Notes under the pieces: model-generated
Databases searched by the model: none
The model's input: only the letters and a program-made list of their open reading frames with translations
Told to the model about the DNA's origin: nothing
Shown here: positions 1 to 11,134 of the stretch, one piece after another
How the letters are laid out: every line of letters begins with the position of its first letter
Position numbering within the stretch: position 1 is the stretch's first letter
Made by a program: the position numbers and the translations under genes
NCBI RefSeq assembly: GCF_004793475.1
Contig: NZ_SRYZ01000009.1
Span: 1-64,000 of the forward strand
Direction: 5' to 3'
From: Bacteroides muris (ex Afrizal et al. 2022)
GTDB taxonomy: Bacteria; Bacteroidota; Bacteroidia; Bacteroidales; Bacteroidaceae
Length of the DNA stretch: 64,000 bases

Positions 1-63
1 GACAGTTGTTGAATTATCGTCCGACAGCTGTCGGACGATAATTCAACAACTGTCGGACGATTA
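1..63. repeat. Perfect 54-bp palindrome plus partial third repeat unit
   Basis: Bases 1-27 are the exact reverse complement of bases 28-54, giving 27-bp arms with no loop. The right arm contains the unit CTGTCGGACGATAATTCAAC (28-47, plus AA), and its first bases recur at 50-63 as CTGTCGGACGATTA, so the structure is built from 22-nt units in both orientations. The window edge cuts the array, so its full size is unknown. It lies about 150 bp upstream of the response regulator gene and could be the downstream end of a neighbouring terminator or part of an interspersed repeat family. Confidence 0.85.
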
Positions 64-178
64 ATTCTTAGTAAGCAAAAATATAGAATAAAGCGGCATA
101 AGGATTTGCTAAATGAGAAGGAGAATCTTAATACTTTGAAAACTGAGAGATTTGCCGAATATAATGCAGATAAATCAT

Positions 179-186
179 TAACTTTG
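179..186 (+). promoter_or_regulatory. Candidate -7 box (TAACTTTG) of the two-component operon
   Basis: TAACTTTG fits the Bacteroides -7 consensus TAnnTTTG and lies 23 bp before the response regulator start codon, which implies a short leader. An upstream TTTG is present, but about 24 bp away rather than the usual 19-21, so the -33 part is weak. Confidence 0.4.
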
Positions 187-209
187 CCCACAGAAAACAG
201 AAATAGTTT

Positions 210-1580
210 ATGGCAAAAAAAAACGGAAACATCCTGATTGTCGATGATAACCGAGGCGTACTTACCGCCTTGCAACTTTTGTTGAAGCCATATTTTGAAG
301 GGATAATCACACTTCCCTCTCCCGTAACCCTGCCCAGCGTATTGCGGGAAAAGTCATGGCAAGTGGTTCTTCTTGACATGAACTTCACCTCGGGCATCAA
401 TACCGGCAACGAGGGATTATACTGGCTCCATGAAATAAAAAAGCAATGTCCCGCCCTGCCCGTAGTGCTGTTTACCGCCTATGCCGACATAGACCTTGCC
501 GTACGGGGAATCAAGGAAGGAGCCACAGACTTCGTCGTGAAACCCTGGAACAACCGGAAACTGGTGGAAACCTTGCTGAACGCCGTATCGGCTTCTGAAA
601 CAAAATCTCCGGCCAACGGCCCAAATGCCGGACGTACGGCAGAAAACAGCCACCCGCTTGCGGATACCCGCAACATGTATTGGGGAAACAGCCCCGCCAT
701 GCAACAGCTTCGTCTTTTGGTGGAAAAAGTGGCCTCTACCGATGCCAATATTCTTATTACAGGCGAGAACGGTACCGGTAAAGAGATGCTGGCACGCGAA
801 ATACACTCCCTCTCATCCCGCAACCGGCAAGACATGGTAAGCGTGGATATGGGTGCAGTCACCGAAAGCCTTTTCGAAAGCGAGCTGTTCGGCCACATGA
901 AAGGCTCTTTCACCGATGCCCGTGCCGACCGTGCCGGCAAGTTCGAAGCAGCCAGCCACAGCACCCTCTTTCTCGATGAAATAGGCAATCTTCCCTATCA
1001 TCTGCAAGCCAAACTGCTGACTGCCATCCAACGCCGCAGCATTGTCCGGGTAGGCAGCAACACTCCCATTCCCGTAGACATACGGCTGATTTGCGCTACA
1101 AACCGCAACCTGCCCGAGATGGTGGCAAAAGGCGAATTCCGCGAGGATTTGCTGTACCGCATCAATACGATACACCTCGAGATACCCTCGTTGCGCGAGC
1201 GGCCCGAAGACATCATCCCCCTTGCAGAACTTTTCATCGCCCGCTTCTGCAAGCAATATGACAAACCCTTCGTCAAGCTGACGGACGGCGCCCGCGAGAA
1301 GCTTACACTCCACCCTTGGTACGGCAATATCCGCGAACTGGAACATGCCATCGAAAAAGCCATTATCATCTGTGACAACGACACCCTTCCCGCAGAACTG
1401 TTCCAGCTGGCACGGCGAACCGGCACTCCCGAAGCTTCCGCATCCACGCTCGAAGAAATGGAAATGCAGATGATACGGAAAACACTCGACAAATGCAGCG
1501 GAAATCTCTCTGCCGTTGCCGCACAGCTGGGCATCACCCGACAGACGCTGTACAACAAAATGAAGAAGTATGGCCTCTAA
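210..1580 (+). CDS. NtrC-family sigma-54-type response regulator
   Basis: A 456-residue transcription factor in three parts. A receiver domain (about 7-120) has the acidic pair DD at 12-13 and phospho-acceptor Asp56 in VVLLDMNF. An AAA+ sigma-54 interaction domain (about 158-395) has Walker A GENGTGKE at 185-192 and Walker B LFLDEIGN near 253-260. A Fis-type helix-turn-helix occupies about 430-456. The loop that contacts sigma-54, normally GAFTGA, reads GSFTDA at 232-237. The gene overlaps the following histidine kinase gene by 11 bp, so the two form a cognate translationally coupled pair. The family activates RpoN-dependent promoters after phosphorylation; target genes cannot be told from the sequence. 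Confidence 0.93.
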   Translation: MAKKNGNILIVDDNRGVLTALQLLLKPYFEGIITLPSPVTLPSVLREKSWQVVLLDMNFTSGINTGNEGLYWLHEIKKQCPALPVVLFTAYADIDLAVRGIKEGATDFVVKPWNNRKLVETLLNAVSASETKSPANGPNAGRTAENSHPLADTRNMYWGNSPAMQQLRLLVEKVASTDANILITGENGTGKEMLAREIHSLSSRNRQDMVSVDMGAVTESLFESELFGHMKGSFTDARADRAGKFEAASHSTLFLDEIGNLPYHLQAKLLTAIQRRSIVRVGSNTPIPVDIRLICATNRNLPEMVAKGEFREDLLYRINTIHLEIPSLRERPEDIIPLAELFIARFCKQYDKPFVKLTDGAREKLTLHPWYGNIRELEHAIEKAIIICDNDTLPAELFQLARRTGTPEASASTLEEMEMQMIRKTLDKCSGNLSAVAAQLGITRQTLYNKMKKYGL

Positions 1581-2877
1581 TTATACATTCCGTGTTGCCG
1601 TCAGTCTGGCAGTAGCGCTCCTTGCAGGGGTGATGTGGACTGTCGACATATTTTGGGGCGCTCTCTGCACCGCGCTGCTTCCCATAGTCTTGTACTGGCA
1701 GCAGAAGCTATACCGCCATCACGTGCGGAAGGTGCTTTTCATGCTCGACGCCATCGAAAACAACGATAATGCCATCCACTTCTCCGAAACGGAAAACACT
1801 GCCGACGCACGCCTTGTGAACCGTGCATTGAACCGGGTTGCCCATATACTCTATAATGTGAAAAGCGAAACAGCACAGCAAGAAAAATACTACGAACTCA
1901 TTCTGGACTGCGTGAATACCGGTATCCTTGTGCTGAACGATAATGGTGCCGTATATCAGAAAAACAGCGAAGCCCTCCGCTTGCTGGGCCTCAATGTCTT
2001 TACCCACGTCAGCCAGCTGAATCGCATAGACCCGCGTCTTTCGTCCCTCCTTGCCAATTGCCGGCCGGGAGACAAACTGCAAATGCCTTTCAACAACGAG
2101 CGAGGCACTGTAAACATGTCCGTCCGCGTCAGCGACATTACAGTCCGTAAAGAGCATCTGCGCATCCTCGCCTTGAACGACATCAACAACGAACTGGATG
2201 AAAAGGAAATAGATTCCTGGATCAGGCTCACCCGCGTACTGACACACGAAATAATGAACGCCGTCACTCCCATAACCTCCCTGAGCGATACACTGCTGGA
2301 ACTGACCGAGGCACAAGCCTCCAAAGAAGAAATCAGAAACGGCCTGCAGACTATCAGCAGTACGGGCAAGGGCCTGCTCTCTTTTGTGGAATCATACCGG
2401 AAATTTACCCGTATTCCCACCCCCGAACCATCCTTGTTCTACGTAAAAAGCTTCATCGAGCGGATGGTCGAACTTGCCCGTCACCAGCACCCCAATGTCC
2501 GGGCCACCTTTCATACGGACATCGCACCAAATGACCTTATTCTATATGCCGACGAGAACCTGATATCACAAGTGGTCATCAATTTACTGAAAAATGCCAT
2601 GCAAGCCATCGAATCGGATAAAAATACAGATAAAGAAGGACATATCAACATACATGCCTACTGCAATGAAGCAGAAACCATACTGATAGAAATTTCCAAC
2701 AACGGACCTGCCATTCCCAATGACATCGCTGAACACATATTTATCCCCTTCTTTACGACCAAAGAGGGCGGAAGCGGTATTGGACTGAGTATTTCCCGGC
2801 AAATCATGAGGCTGTCCGGCGGAAATCTATCTTTATTACCAGGTAAAGAAACCACATTTATTTTAAAGTTCAATTGA
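1570..2877 (+). CDS. Membrane-bound sensor histidine kinase (NtrB/AtoS type)
   Basis: A 435-residue kinase with two closely spaced hydrophobic segments (about 9-24 and 27-43) and almost no periplasmic loop, so it probably senses a cytoplasmic or membrane signal. A linker and PAS-like region (about 100-200) precede the H-box VLTHEIMNAVTP with phospho-acceptor His226. The ATPase domain has the N-box with Asn342 (LLKNAMQA) and the G-box KEGGSGIGLS near 398-407. It overlaps the upstream response regulator gene and is its likely partner. The input signal is unknown. Confidence 0.92.
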   Translation: MASNYTFRVAVSLAVALLAGVMWTVDIFWGALCTALLPIVLYWQQKLYRHHVRKVLFMLDAIENNDNAIHFSETENTADARLVNRALNRVAHILYNVKSETAQQEKYYELILDCVNTGILVLNDNGAVYQKNSEALRLLGLNVFTHVSQLNRIDPRLSSLLANCRPGDKLQMPFNNERGTVNMSVRVSDITVRKEHLRILALNDINNELDEKEIDSWIRLTRVLTHEIMNAVTPITSLSDTLLELTEAQASKEEIRNGLQTISSTGKGLLSFVESYRKFTRIPTPEPSLFYVKSFIERMVELARHQHPNVRATFHTDIAPNDLILYADENLISQVVINLLKNAMQAIESDKNTDKEGHINIHAYCNEAETILIEISNNGPAIPNDIAEHIFIPFFTTKEGGSGIGLSISRQIMRLSGGNLSLLPGKETTFILKFN

Positions 2878-2888
2878 ACTATTTTAGA

Positions 2889-2920
2889 TTTGTATTTGTT
2901 AAACACATTGCATATCTTTG
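2889..2920 (+). promoter_or_regulatory. Bacteroides-type promoter of the antiporter gene
   Basis: TTTG at 2889-2892, a 20-bp spacer, then TATCTTTG at 2913-2920, a full match to the -33/-7 pattern. The start codon follows 52 bp later, so the antiporter gene can be transcribed independently of the two-component genes. Confidence 0.7.
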
Positions 2921-2972
2921 TACTATTATACATTAAGAAAGAGCACATTGCAAACTATATAGCATAGAATTT

Positions 2973-4424
2973 ATGATATTTACAGCAGGAAACATACTAC
3001 TTATAGGTTCCATATTACTTTTCGTCAGCATCATTGTCGGCAAGACCGGATACCGTTTCGGGGTACCAGCGTTATTACTTTTTCTTGTCGTCGGCATGCT
3101 GTTCGGCAGTGACGGATTGGGGTTGCAGTTCCACAACGCCAAAGAAGCACAGTTCATCGGCATGGTTGCCCTCAGCATTATTTTGTTCTCCGGCGGTATG
3201 GACACCAAGTTTACGGAGATAAAACCCATATTAACTCACGGCATTGTTTTGTCAACTGTAGGAGTACTACTCACGGCCCTCTTTACCGGATTATTTATCT
3301 GGTGGCTGTCTGGCATGAGCTGGACCAACATCCACCTGCCGCTGATAACCTCCCTTTTGCTTGCATCCACCATGTCATCTACCGACTCAGCCTCTGTATT
3401 CGCCATTCTGCGTTCACAAAAAATAAACCTGAAACATAATCTGCGCCCCATGCTGGAGCTGGAAAGCGGTAGTAACGACCCGATGGCATATATGCTGACC
3501 ATCGTGTTGATTCAATTCATCCAGTCCTCCGGAATGGGAGTTCCCCAGATATTAAGCTCTTTTGCCATACAGTTCATTGTCGGCGCTGCAACCGGTTATT
3601 TCCTCGGAAAGCTGGCCATCCTTATGCTAAACCGGCTGAATATAGACAACCAAGCACTCTATCCTATCCTATTGCTGTCTTTCATATTTTTCATCTTCTC
3701 CATCACCGACCTGCTGAAAGGCAACGGTTACCTGGCCGTGTATATTGCCGGAATGATAGTGGGCAATAACAAAATCATGCACCGGAAAGAGATTTATACC
3801 TTTATGGACGGACTGACCTGGCTTTTCCAAATCATCATGTTCCTCTGCCTCGGTCTGCTTGTCAACCCCCATGAAATGTTGGAAGTTGCAGTCGTGGCAT
3901 TGCTCATAGGCATATTCATGATTGTTGTGGGACGTCCTCTCAGCGTTTTTCTCTGCCTGCTGCCCTTTGGCAAGAGAATCACCCTCAAGTCACGGCTGTT
4001 CGTATCGTGGGTAGGATTACGTGGCGCAGTACCCATTATCTTTGCCACCTATCCCGTGGTAGCCAATGTGCCCGGTGCCCATGTCATCTTCAACATTGTA
4101 TTCTTTATAACCATCGTCTCGCTAGTCATCCAGGGTACCACAGTCTCCCGGGTGGCCCGGCTGCTAAACCTCTCTACCCCGCTGGAAAAAACCGGAAATG
4201 ATTTTGGAGTCGAACTGCCCGAAGAAATTGACTCCAACCTGCACGATATGACCATTACACAAGAAATACTGGACCAGGCAGATACTCTAAAAGATATGAA
4301 CTTGCCCAAAGGTACACTGGTGATGATTGTAAAACGCGGAAATGAGTACCTTATTCCGAACGGGACATTAAAGCTTCATGCCGGTGACAAGCTGCTTCTT
4401 ATTTCGGAAAATGGTAAGGAATAA
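2973..4424 (+). CDS. Potassium/proton antiporter, NhaP2/CvrA type
   Basis: A 483-residue CPA1-family cation/proton antiporter. The first roughly 390 residues form about twelve hydrophobic segments; STDSASVFAILRSQ and ELESGSNDPMAYML correspond to the conserved ion-binding helices of this family. The C-terminus (about 400-480, ending in AGDKLLLISE) is a TrkA-C/RCK-C-type regulatory domain that in relatives binds a small ligand and gates transport. It exports K+ (or Na+) in exchange for protons at the inner membrane. It has its own promoter and stands as a single gene. Confidence 0.9.
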   Translation: MIFTAGNILLIGSILLFVSIIVGKTGYRFGVPALLLFLVVGMLFGSDGLGLQFHNAKEAQFIGMVALSIILFSGGMDTKFTEIKPILTHGIVLSTVGVLLTALFTGLFIWWLSGMSWTNIHLPLITSLLLASTMSSTDSASVFAILRSQKINLKHNLRPMLELESGSNDPMAYMLTIVLIQFIQSSGMGVPQILSSFAIQFIVGAATGYFLGKLAILMLNRLNIDNQALYPILLLSFIFFIFSITDLLKGNGYLAVYIAGMIVGNNKIMHRKEIYTFMDGLTWLFQIIMFLCLGLLVNPHEMLEVAVVALLIGIFMIVVGRPLSVFLCLLPFGKRITLKSRLFVSWVGLRGAVPIIFATYPVVANVPGAHVIFNIVFFITIVSLVIQGTTVSRVARLLNLSTPLEKTGNDFGVELPEEIDSNLHDMTITQEILDQADTLKDMNLPKGTLVMIVKRGNEYLIPNGTLKLHAGDKLLLISENGKE

Positions 4425-4429
4425 GAATT

Positions 4430-4449
4430 ACGGATAGGTTTCTATCCGT
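4430..4449 (+). terminator. Small hairpin after the antiporter gene
   Basis: ACGGATAG and CTATCCGT pair around the loop GTTT right after the stop codon. No T-run follows, so termination strength is uncertain. Confidence 0.3.
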
Positions 4450-4476
4450 CCCAAGACAAGAAAAAAGCGGAAACTA

Positions 4477-4508
4477 TTTGCTTTGCATCACTATAAGACC
4501 TATCTTTG
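4477..4508 (+). promoter_or_regulatory. Bacteroides-type promoter of the acyl-CoA ligase gene
   Basis: TTTG at 4477-4480, 20 bp, then TATCTTTG at 4501-4508, ending 31 bp before the start codon. This is a full match to the Bacteroides housekeeping promoter pattern. Confidence 0.75.
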
Positions 4509-4539
4509 CGCAGTTTTAACTAAAGTGTGCAACAGCTGA

Positions 4540-6207
4540 ATGGAACAAGAACAAGGGTTCATCGATTATATAGAACAAAGCATTATTAAAAACTGGGATC
4601 GCAATGCCCTGACAGACTACAAAGGAGTTACACTACAATACAAAGATGTGGCAAGAAAAATAGCCAAATTCCATATCGTATTGGAAAGTGCCGGTATACA
4701 GCCCGGAGACAAGATTGCCGTTTGTGGACGTAACAGTGCACATTGGGCAGTCGCTTTTCTGGCAACGGTTACCTATGGAGCCGTCATTGTTCCCATTCTG
4801 CATGAGTTCAAGGCTGACAATATCCACAACATCGTCAACCATTCCGAAGCCAAATTGCTATTTGTCGGCGACCGCGCATGGGAGAATCTAAATGAAGAGG
4901 CAATGCCCCTGTTGATGGGAATTGTACTGCTGACGGATTTCACTCCGGTGGTTTGCCGAAATGAACAACTGATGGAGGCTTTCGAACACCGCAACGTCCT
5001 CTATGGCGCACGCTTCCCCAAGAATTTCCGTCCCGAGCATATCAGCTACCGCAAAGAGGAGTCGCCCGAAGAACTGGCTGTCATCAACTACACTTCAGGG
5101 ACTACGGGATATTCCAAAGGGGTCATGCTCCCTTATCGTAGCCTGGAGTCCAATGTAGCCTATTGCCATGAAATGCTTCCCGTACGTCCGGGAGACCATA
5201 TCGTATCCATGTTACCTCTGGGACATGTCTTTGGCATGGTGTACGATTTCCTGTACGGTTTTTCCGCAGGTGCCCATCTGTACTTCCTTACCCGTATGCC
5301 GTCTCCCAAGATTATCGCACAGTCATTCTCCGAAATCAAGCCACGGGTCATTTCATGTGTACCGCTCATCGTAGAGAAGATTATCAAGAAGGACATTCTG
5401 CCCCGGATAGACAATAAAATAGGCAAGTTGCTGCTGCGGATGCCCATTGTCAACGATAGAATAAAGGCTGACATGCGCAAAAAGGCAATGGAGGCTTTTG
5501 GCAACAATTTCGATGAAATCATTATCGGAGGAGCACCGTTCAATGCGGATGTGGAACGTTTCCTGAAGCAGATAAGTTTCCCCTACACCATCGCATATGG
5601 CATGACGGAATGCGGTCCCATCATTTGCTCCAGCCGTTGGGAAACACTGAAACCGGCTTCCTGTGGCAAAGCAGCCACCCGCATGGAAGTGAAGATTGCC
5701 TCCCCCGATCCGCAGAACGTGGCAGGAGAAATAATCTGTAAAGGTGCCAATCTGATGCTGGGCTATTACAAGAATGCCGAAGCCACCTCCCAAATCATCG
5801 ATATAAACGGCTGGCTGCACACTGGTGACCTTGCAACGATGGATGCCGAAGGATATGTCACCGTCCGCGGACGTAGCAAGAACATGCTACTCACAGCCAG
5901 CGGCCAGAATATCTACCCCGAAGAAATTGAAAGCAAGCTGAACAACATGCCATACGTATCCGAATCACTCATCCTATTGCAAAAAGACAAACTTGTGGCC
6001 CTTATCTATCCCGATTTCGACGATGCATTCGCCCACGGCTTGGAGCAATCGGACGTTGAGAAGATTATGGAGGACAACCGGAATGAATTGAATCTGCAAT
6101 TACCGGCCTACAGCCAGATTACAAAAGTCAAGATACACTTCGAGGAGTTCGAGAAAACAGCCAAGAAGAGTATCAAGAGATTCATGTATCAAGAGGCAAA
6201 AGGATAA
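4540..6207 (+). CDS. AMP-forming long-chain acyl-CoA ligase-like protein
   Basis: A 555-residue member of the ANL superfamily that activates a carboxylic acid, probably a fatty acid, through an acyl-adenylate. The phosphate-binding motif is NYTSGTTGYSKGV near 183-195. YGMTECGP (about 355) and GWLHTGDLATMDAEGYVTVRGRSKN in two parts (GWLHTGDL, then the hinge GRSKN) are the adenylate-binding and hinge motifs. The catalytic lysine region near the C-terminus is present (EKTAKKSIKRF). The length is slightly shorter than typical FadD enzymes but complete. It has its own promoter and no co-transcribed neighbour, so the substrate is undetermined. Confidence 0.88.
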   Translation: MEQEQGFIDYIEQSIIKNWDRNALTDYKGVTLQYKDVARKIAKFHIVLESAGIQPGDKIAVCGRNSAHWAVAFLATVTYGAVIVPILHEFKADNIHNIVNHSEAKLLFVGDRAWENLNEEAMPLLMGIVLLTDFTPVVCRNEQLMEAFEHRNVLYGARFPKNFRPEHISYRKEESPEELAVINYTSGTTGYSKGVMLPYRSLESNVAYCHEMLPVRPGDHIVSMLPLGHVFGMVYDFLYGFSAGAHLYFLTRMPSPKIIAQSFSEIKPRVISCVPLIVEKIIKKDILPRIDNKIGKLLLRMPIVNDRIKADMRKKAMEAFGNNFDEIIIGGAPFNADVERFLKQISFPYTIAYGMTECGPIICSSRWETLKPASCGKAATRMEVKIASPDPQNVAGEIICKGANLMLGYYKNAEATSQIIDINGWLHTGDLATMDAEGYVTVRGRSKNMLLTASGQNIYPEEIESKLNNMPYVSESLILLQKDKLVALIYPDFDDAFAHGLEQSDVEKIMEDNRNELNLQLPAYSQITKVKIHFEEFEKTAKKSIKRFMYQEAKG

Positions 6208-6317
6208 GGGGAATGGGGCAAACTGCTCTTTTAACGCTTTCTTTTTGTTAACAAAAATAGAAGCAAAGGAACAAACAGCTAATAAGTGTTATAAAACACA
6301 CTTTTTTATTTGGATAA

Positions 6318-6348
6318 TTTGCACATTCTCCCAATATCCGTATCTTTG
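6318..6348 (+). promoter_or_regulatory. Promoter of a short transcript
   Basis: TTTG at 6318-6321, 19 bp, and TATCTTTG at 6341-6348 match the Bacteroides promoter. No open reading frame follows on + before a terminator about 44 bp downstream. Confidence 0.7.
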
Positions 6349-6354
6349 CAATGT

Positions 6355-6416
6355 GTTTTTCATAGTATTAGATTTAAGGTTAACAAAGGTTGGAGTACAG
6401 CGGTACTCCTTTTTTT
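6355..6416 (+). ncRNA. Putative small RNA of about 60 nt
   Basis: A consensus promoter (6318-6348) is followed by about 35 nt of unstructured AU-rich sequence (TTAGATTTAAGGTTAACAAA at 6369-6388) and then a perfect 7-bp hairpin, GGAGTAC-AGCG-GTACTCC (6392-6409), with a run of seven T. This is a complete promoter-leader-terminator unit without a coding region. From memory, similar leader sequences recur at many Bacteroides loci; I could not verify this. The unit is convergent with the GH97 gene, whose stop codon lies 12 bp away. Alternatives are an abandoned leader, or a 5' UTR attenuator whose downstream gene has been lost. Confidence 0.5.
6392..6416 (+). terminator. Rho-independent terminator of the small transcript
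   Basis: A 7-bp stem GGAGTAC/GTACTCC with loop AGCG and seven T at 6410-6416, a textbook intrinsic terminator on +. Confidence 0.8.
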
Positions 6417-6427
6417 ATGCCCGTAAA

Positions 6428-8602
<2,175 letters not shown>

Positions 8603-11101
8603 TTAATAGATAAACTCAATGATATGCTCCTTTCCATCATCCGGTAACCTCAGCAGGCAGGTCTCCTGCTTCTTGTCGGGACACCAGGCAGTTATCGTAA
8701 ACTCTGTCTCCCGATTTTCTTCCAGCTTTCCGACATTCGTTTTCTTGATTTTCTGACCGTCCAGCAAAGCCGTTTTCGGCATCTGTTCCGTATAGATGCA
8801 GAACATCAGGTTTCGTTGGCCGGGTAAGCTATATTTCTCACCGGTCCGTGTACCTACTTTCAGCGTATAGCCTTTGTCGGTAGTCTGGCAAGTAATAGGA
8901 GTGCGCATGAACTCTCCACGCAAATATCCTAAATCAGTTCCTGCATCTTCATAAAGCGAGAAGGTTGTTTCACTGCCCGCTGCAGCAGGAAATATCTCAA
9001 ACGTAACCGGATAGACAAGTTTCTCGTCCGTATAGTTCATGACCGGCATTTGGGGTATGATGCTTCCTTGCTTTACAAACATAGGAATAGTATTGAGGGG
9101 AGCATCCACCGTCATCCATTGCTCACCGCTATATGCTGTGTGTTTGTTGTTGTAGTCAATCCAAGTTCCTTCAGGAAGATAAACATTTTTATTTCTCGCT
9201 CCTTTTTTTACTACCGGAGCAACCAGTAGCTCACTGCCAAACATAAACTGGGCATCCGTAGAGAACGTTTCCATATCTGCCGGATATTCCAGAAACATCG
9301 GTCGCATGAGGGGCAACCCCGTTTCGTGTGCTTCGCGGGCATACGTATAGATATAAGGCAAAAGGCGATATTTCAATTCGATGGCTGTCTTGGCATTCTT
9401 CTCGGACTCTTCGCCGAACAGCCACGGCTCCACAGCCACGTTGCCCTCATGATGAATGCGGCTCAGGGGATTGAAAGCGCCCATCTGTATCCACCGCGTA
9501 TAAAGTTCAGCCATCGCAGGATAATCCTCTATATCTCCGCAATAACCGGTAATGTCACAAGTAGTAAAAGGAATAATTCCTAAACCGGCAGACAACAATA
9601 CCGGAATCTGATTGGCCATCTGCCCCCAGCCCTGCGTCACGTCATCACCGTTTCCACAGTCACCAGTCCAGCCGAAGGTATAGCGTTGCAAGCCCGCAAA
9701 AGCGGCACGTGTCATCTGAAATACGCGACGGTCAGGATTCCGTTTTTCAAACTGCTCCTTCACCACCTTATCCCACGTAAGACCATAAACATTGTGAATC
9801 TCATCATGCATGCCCAAATGGTGTTTCATCACCAGCCGTTCCGTCTGCTCCTCATTGCTCCAGGCAGGTTCACCCATATCAGTCCAGAAACCGGCAATGC
9901 CATCATCAATGGGCTTCTGCTGATAAGCTCCCCACCAGTCTGCCACAGCAGGAAGGGTGAAGTCTACTACGCCACAATTACCACCCCAGGGCCAGGGCAT
10001 GTCATAACTCCTGCCGTCGGTGGAGTCCTTTACCAGATACCCTAACCTATCGGCTTCCTCCCATTGCCGCTTATTGGCTTGTGAAATGACCGGATCTTGC
10101 GAAACCACCACCTTGAAGCCCATATCCTTGAGGTCTGCAAGCATCTTTTTCGGATTCTCGTAGTTCCCTTTCCGCCACTCGAAATCCTGCAAATATTGTG
10201 TCCAGCCGATGTCTTGGTAAATAACATCACAAGGAATTCCACGCTTACGATAGCCTTCAGCTATTTCATAAGACAATTTCTCGCTCGTCAGCAGTCCCCG
10301 GCATTGTGCAAAGCCCAATGCCCATTTAGGAGGCATTATGGGTTTTCCCGTCAGGTCGACATATTGTTTCATGATTTCCTTATAATCCTTCCCGAAGATG
10401 AAATAATAAATCATCTCTCCCCCAGGAGCCTCGAAACTGTAGTAATCGCGGCTTTCCGTACCAAACTTAAATTCGGTTTTATACGTATTGTCCAGGAAAA
10501 TACCATAACGATAACTGCTCATAAAGAACGGAATACTCTTGTAGAGCGGATCCTCAACGATGCTATAACAAGGCTTGTCGCTATTCCACATCTTGTAGGC
10601 TTCACCCCGACGATCCAGCTTGCCGGTCTTTTCTCCCAGGCCGAAGAAGTGTTCATCGCGACGAAGAATCTTGTATTCCAGTTTGCGTTGTCCGTCACTG
10701 ATATGTCCTTTATCGGCATAATCACTGAACAGCAGTTTCTGATACTTGTCGAATATCTGTAAGTTAAACGGGGATTTGTTTACCCGAATGCGAAGCTTGG
10801 GAGTAAAAATCTCGTAACAAGCATTCTGCTCGTCCACATGAACAGTACCCACATCTTCCAAGTCCTCATTAACAACGGCAAAAGAAGGATTATTGCGCTG
10901 GAAACTTCCATCGGGAGAAAACCAGATACGCACCGTAGACTGGCTGCACAGGCGCAATTGTATGGCAGAACTGTCATTCAAATGAAAGGTCACACTCCGC
11001 TCGTTGCTGGTATAGGACGTACAGTCTCCAGTACGGCTCTGCGCATATGCACAGACCGTAAATGCACAGACCGTGAAAAATAAAAGTATATATTTCTTCA
11101 T
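8603..11101 (-). CDS. GH31 alpha-glucosidase
   Basis: An 832-residue family 31 glycoside hydrolase with a signal peptide (MKKYILLFFTVCAFTVCAYA). The nucleophile motif is FWTDMGEP, with Asp410 (numbered from a possible start two codons upstream). The acid/base region is FGWTGDCGNG, with Asp483. The family removes terminal alpha-linked glucose from the non-reducing end and acts here on isomalto-oligosaccharides made by the GH66 enzyme. ATG codons two residues apart (11107 and 11101) are both possible; the second gives the usual MKK signal start. It sits between the GH66 and GH97 genes in a minus-strand operon. Confidence 0.93.
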   Translation of the reverse strand: MKKYILLFFTVCAFTVCAYAQSRTGDCTSYTSNERSVTFHLNDSSAIQLRLCSQSTVRIWFSPDGSFQRNNPSFAVVNEDLEDVGTVHVDEQNACYEIFTPKLRIRVNKSPFNLQIFDKYQKLLFSDYADKGHISDGQRKLEYKILRRDEHFFGLGEKTGKLDRRGEAYKMWNSDKPCYSIVEDPLYKSIPFFMSSYRYGIFLDNTYKTEFKFGTESRDYYSFEAPGGEMIYYFIFGKDYKEIMKQYVDLTGKPIMPPKWALGFAQCRGLLTSEKLSYEIAEGYRKRGIPCDVIYQDIGWTQYLQDFEWRKGNYENPKKMLADLKDMGFKVVVSQDPVISQANKRQWEEADRLGYLVKDSTDGRSYDMPWPWGGNCGVVDFTLPAVADWWGAYQQKPIDDGIAGFWTDMGEPAWSNEEQTERLVMKHHLGMHDEIHNVYGLTWDKVVKEQFEKRNPDRRVFQMTRAAFAGLQRYTFGWTGDCGNGDDVTQGWGQMANQIPVLLSAGLGIIPFTTCDITGYCGDIEDYPAMAELYTRWIQMGAFNPLSRIHHEGNVAVEPWLFGEESEKNAKTAIELKYRLLPYIYTYAREAHETGLPLMRPMFLEYPADMETFSTDAQFMFGSELLVAPVVKKGARNKNVYLPEGTWIDYNNKHTAYSGEQWMTVDAPLNTIPMFVKQGSIIPQMPVMNYTDEKLVYPVTFEIFPAAAGSETTFSLYEDAGTDLGYLRGEFMRTPITCQTTDKGYTLKVGTRTGEKYSLPGQRNLMFCIYTEQMPKTALLDGQKIKKTNVGKLEENRETEFTITAWCPDKKQETCLLRLPDDGKEHIIEFIY

Positions 11102-11134
11102 TACCATAATCTGTTTGTTCCTTAATAAAATATT

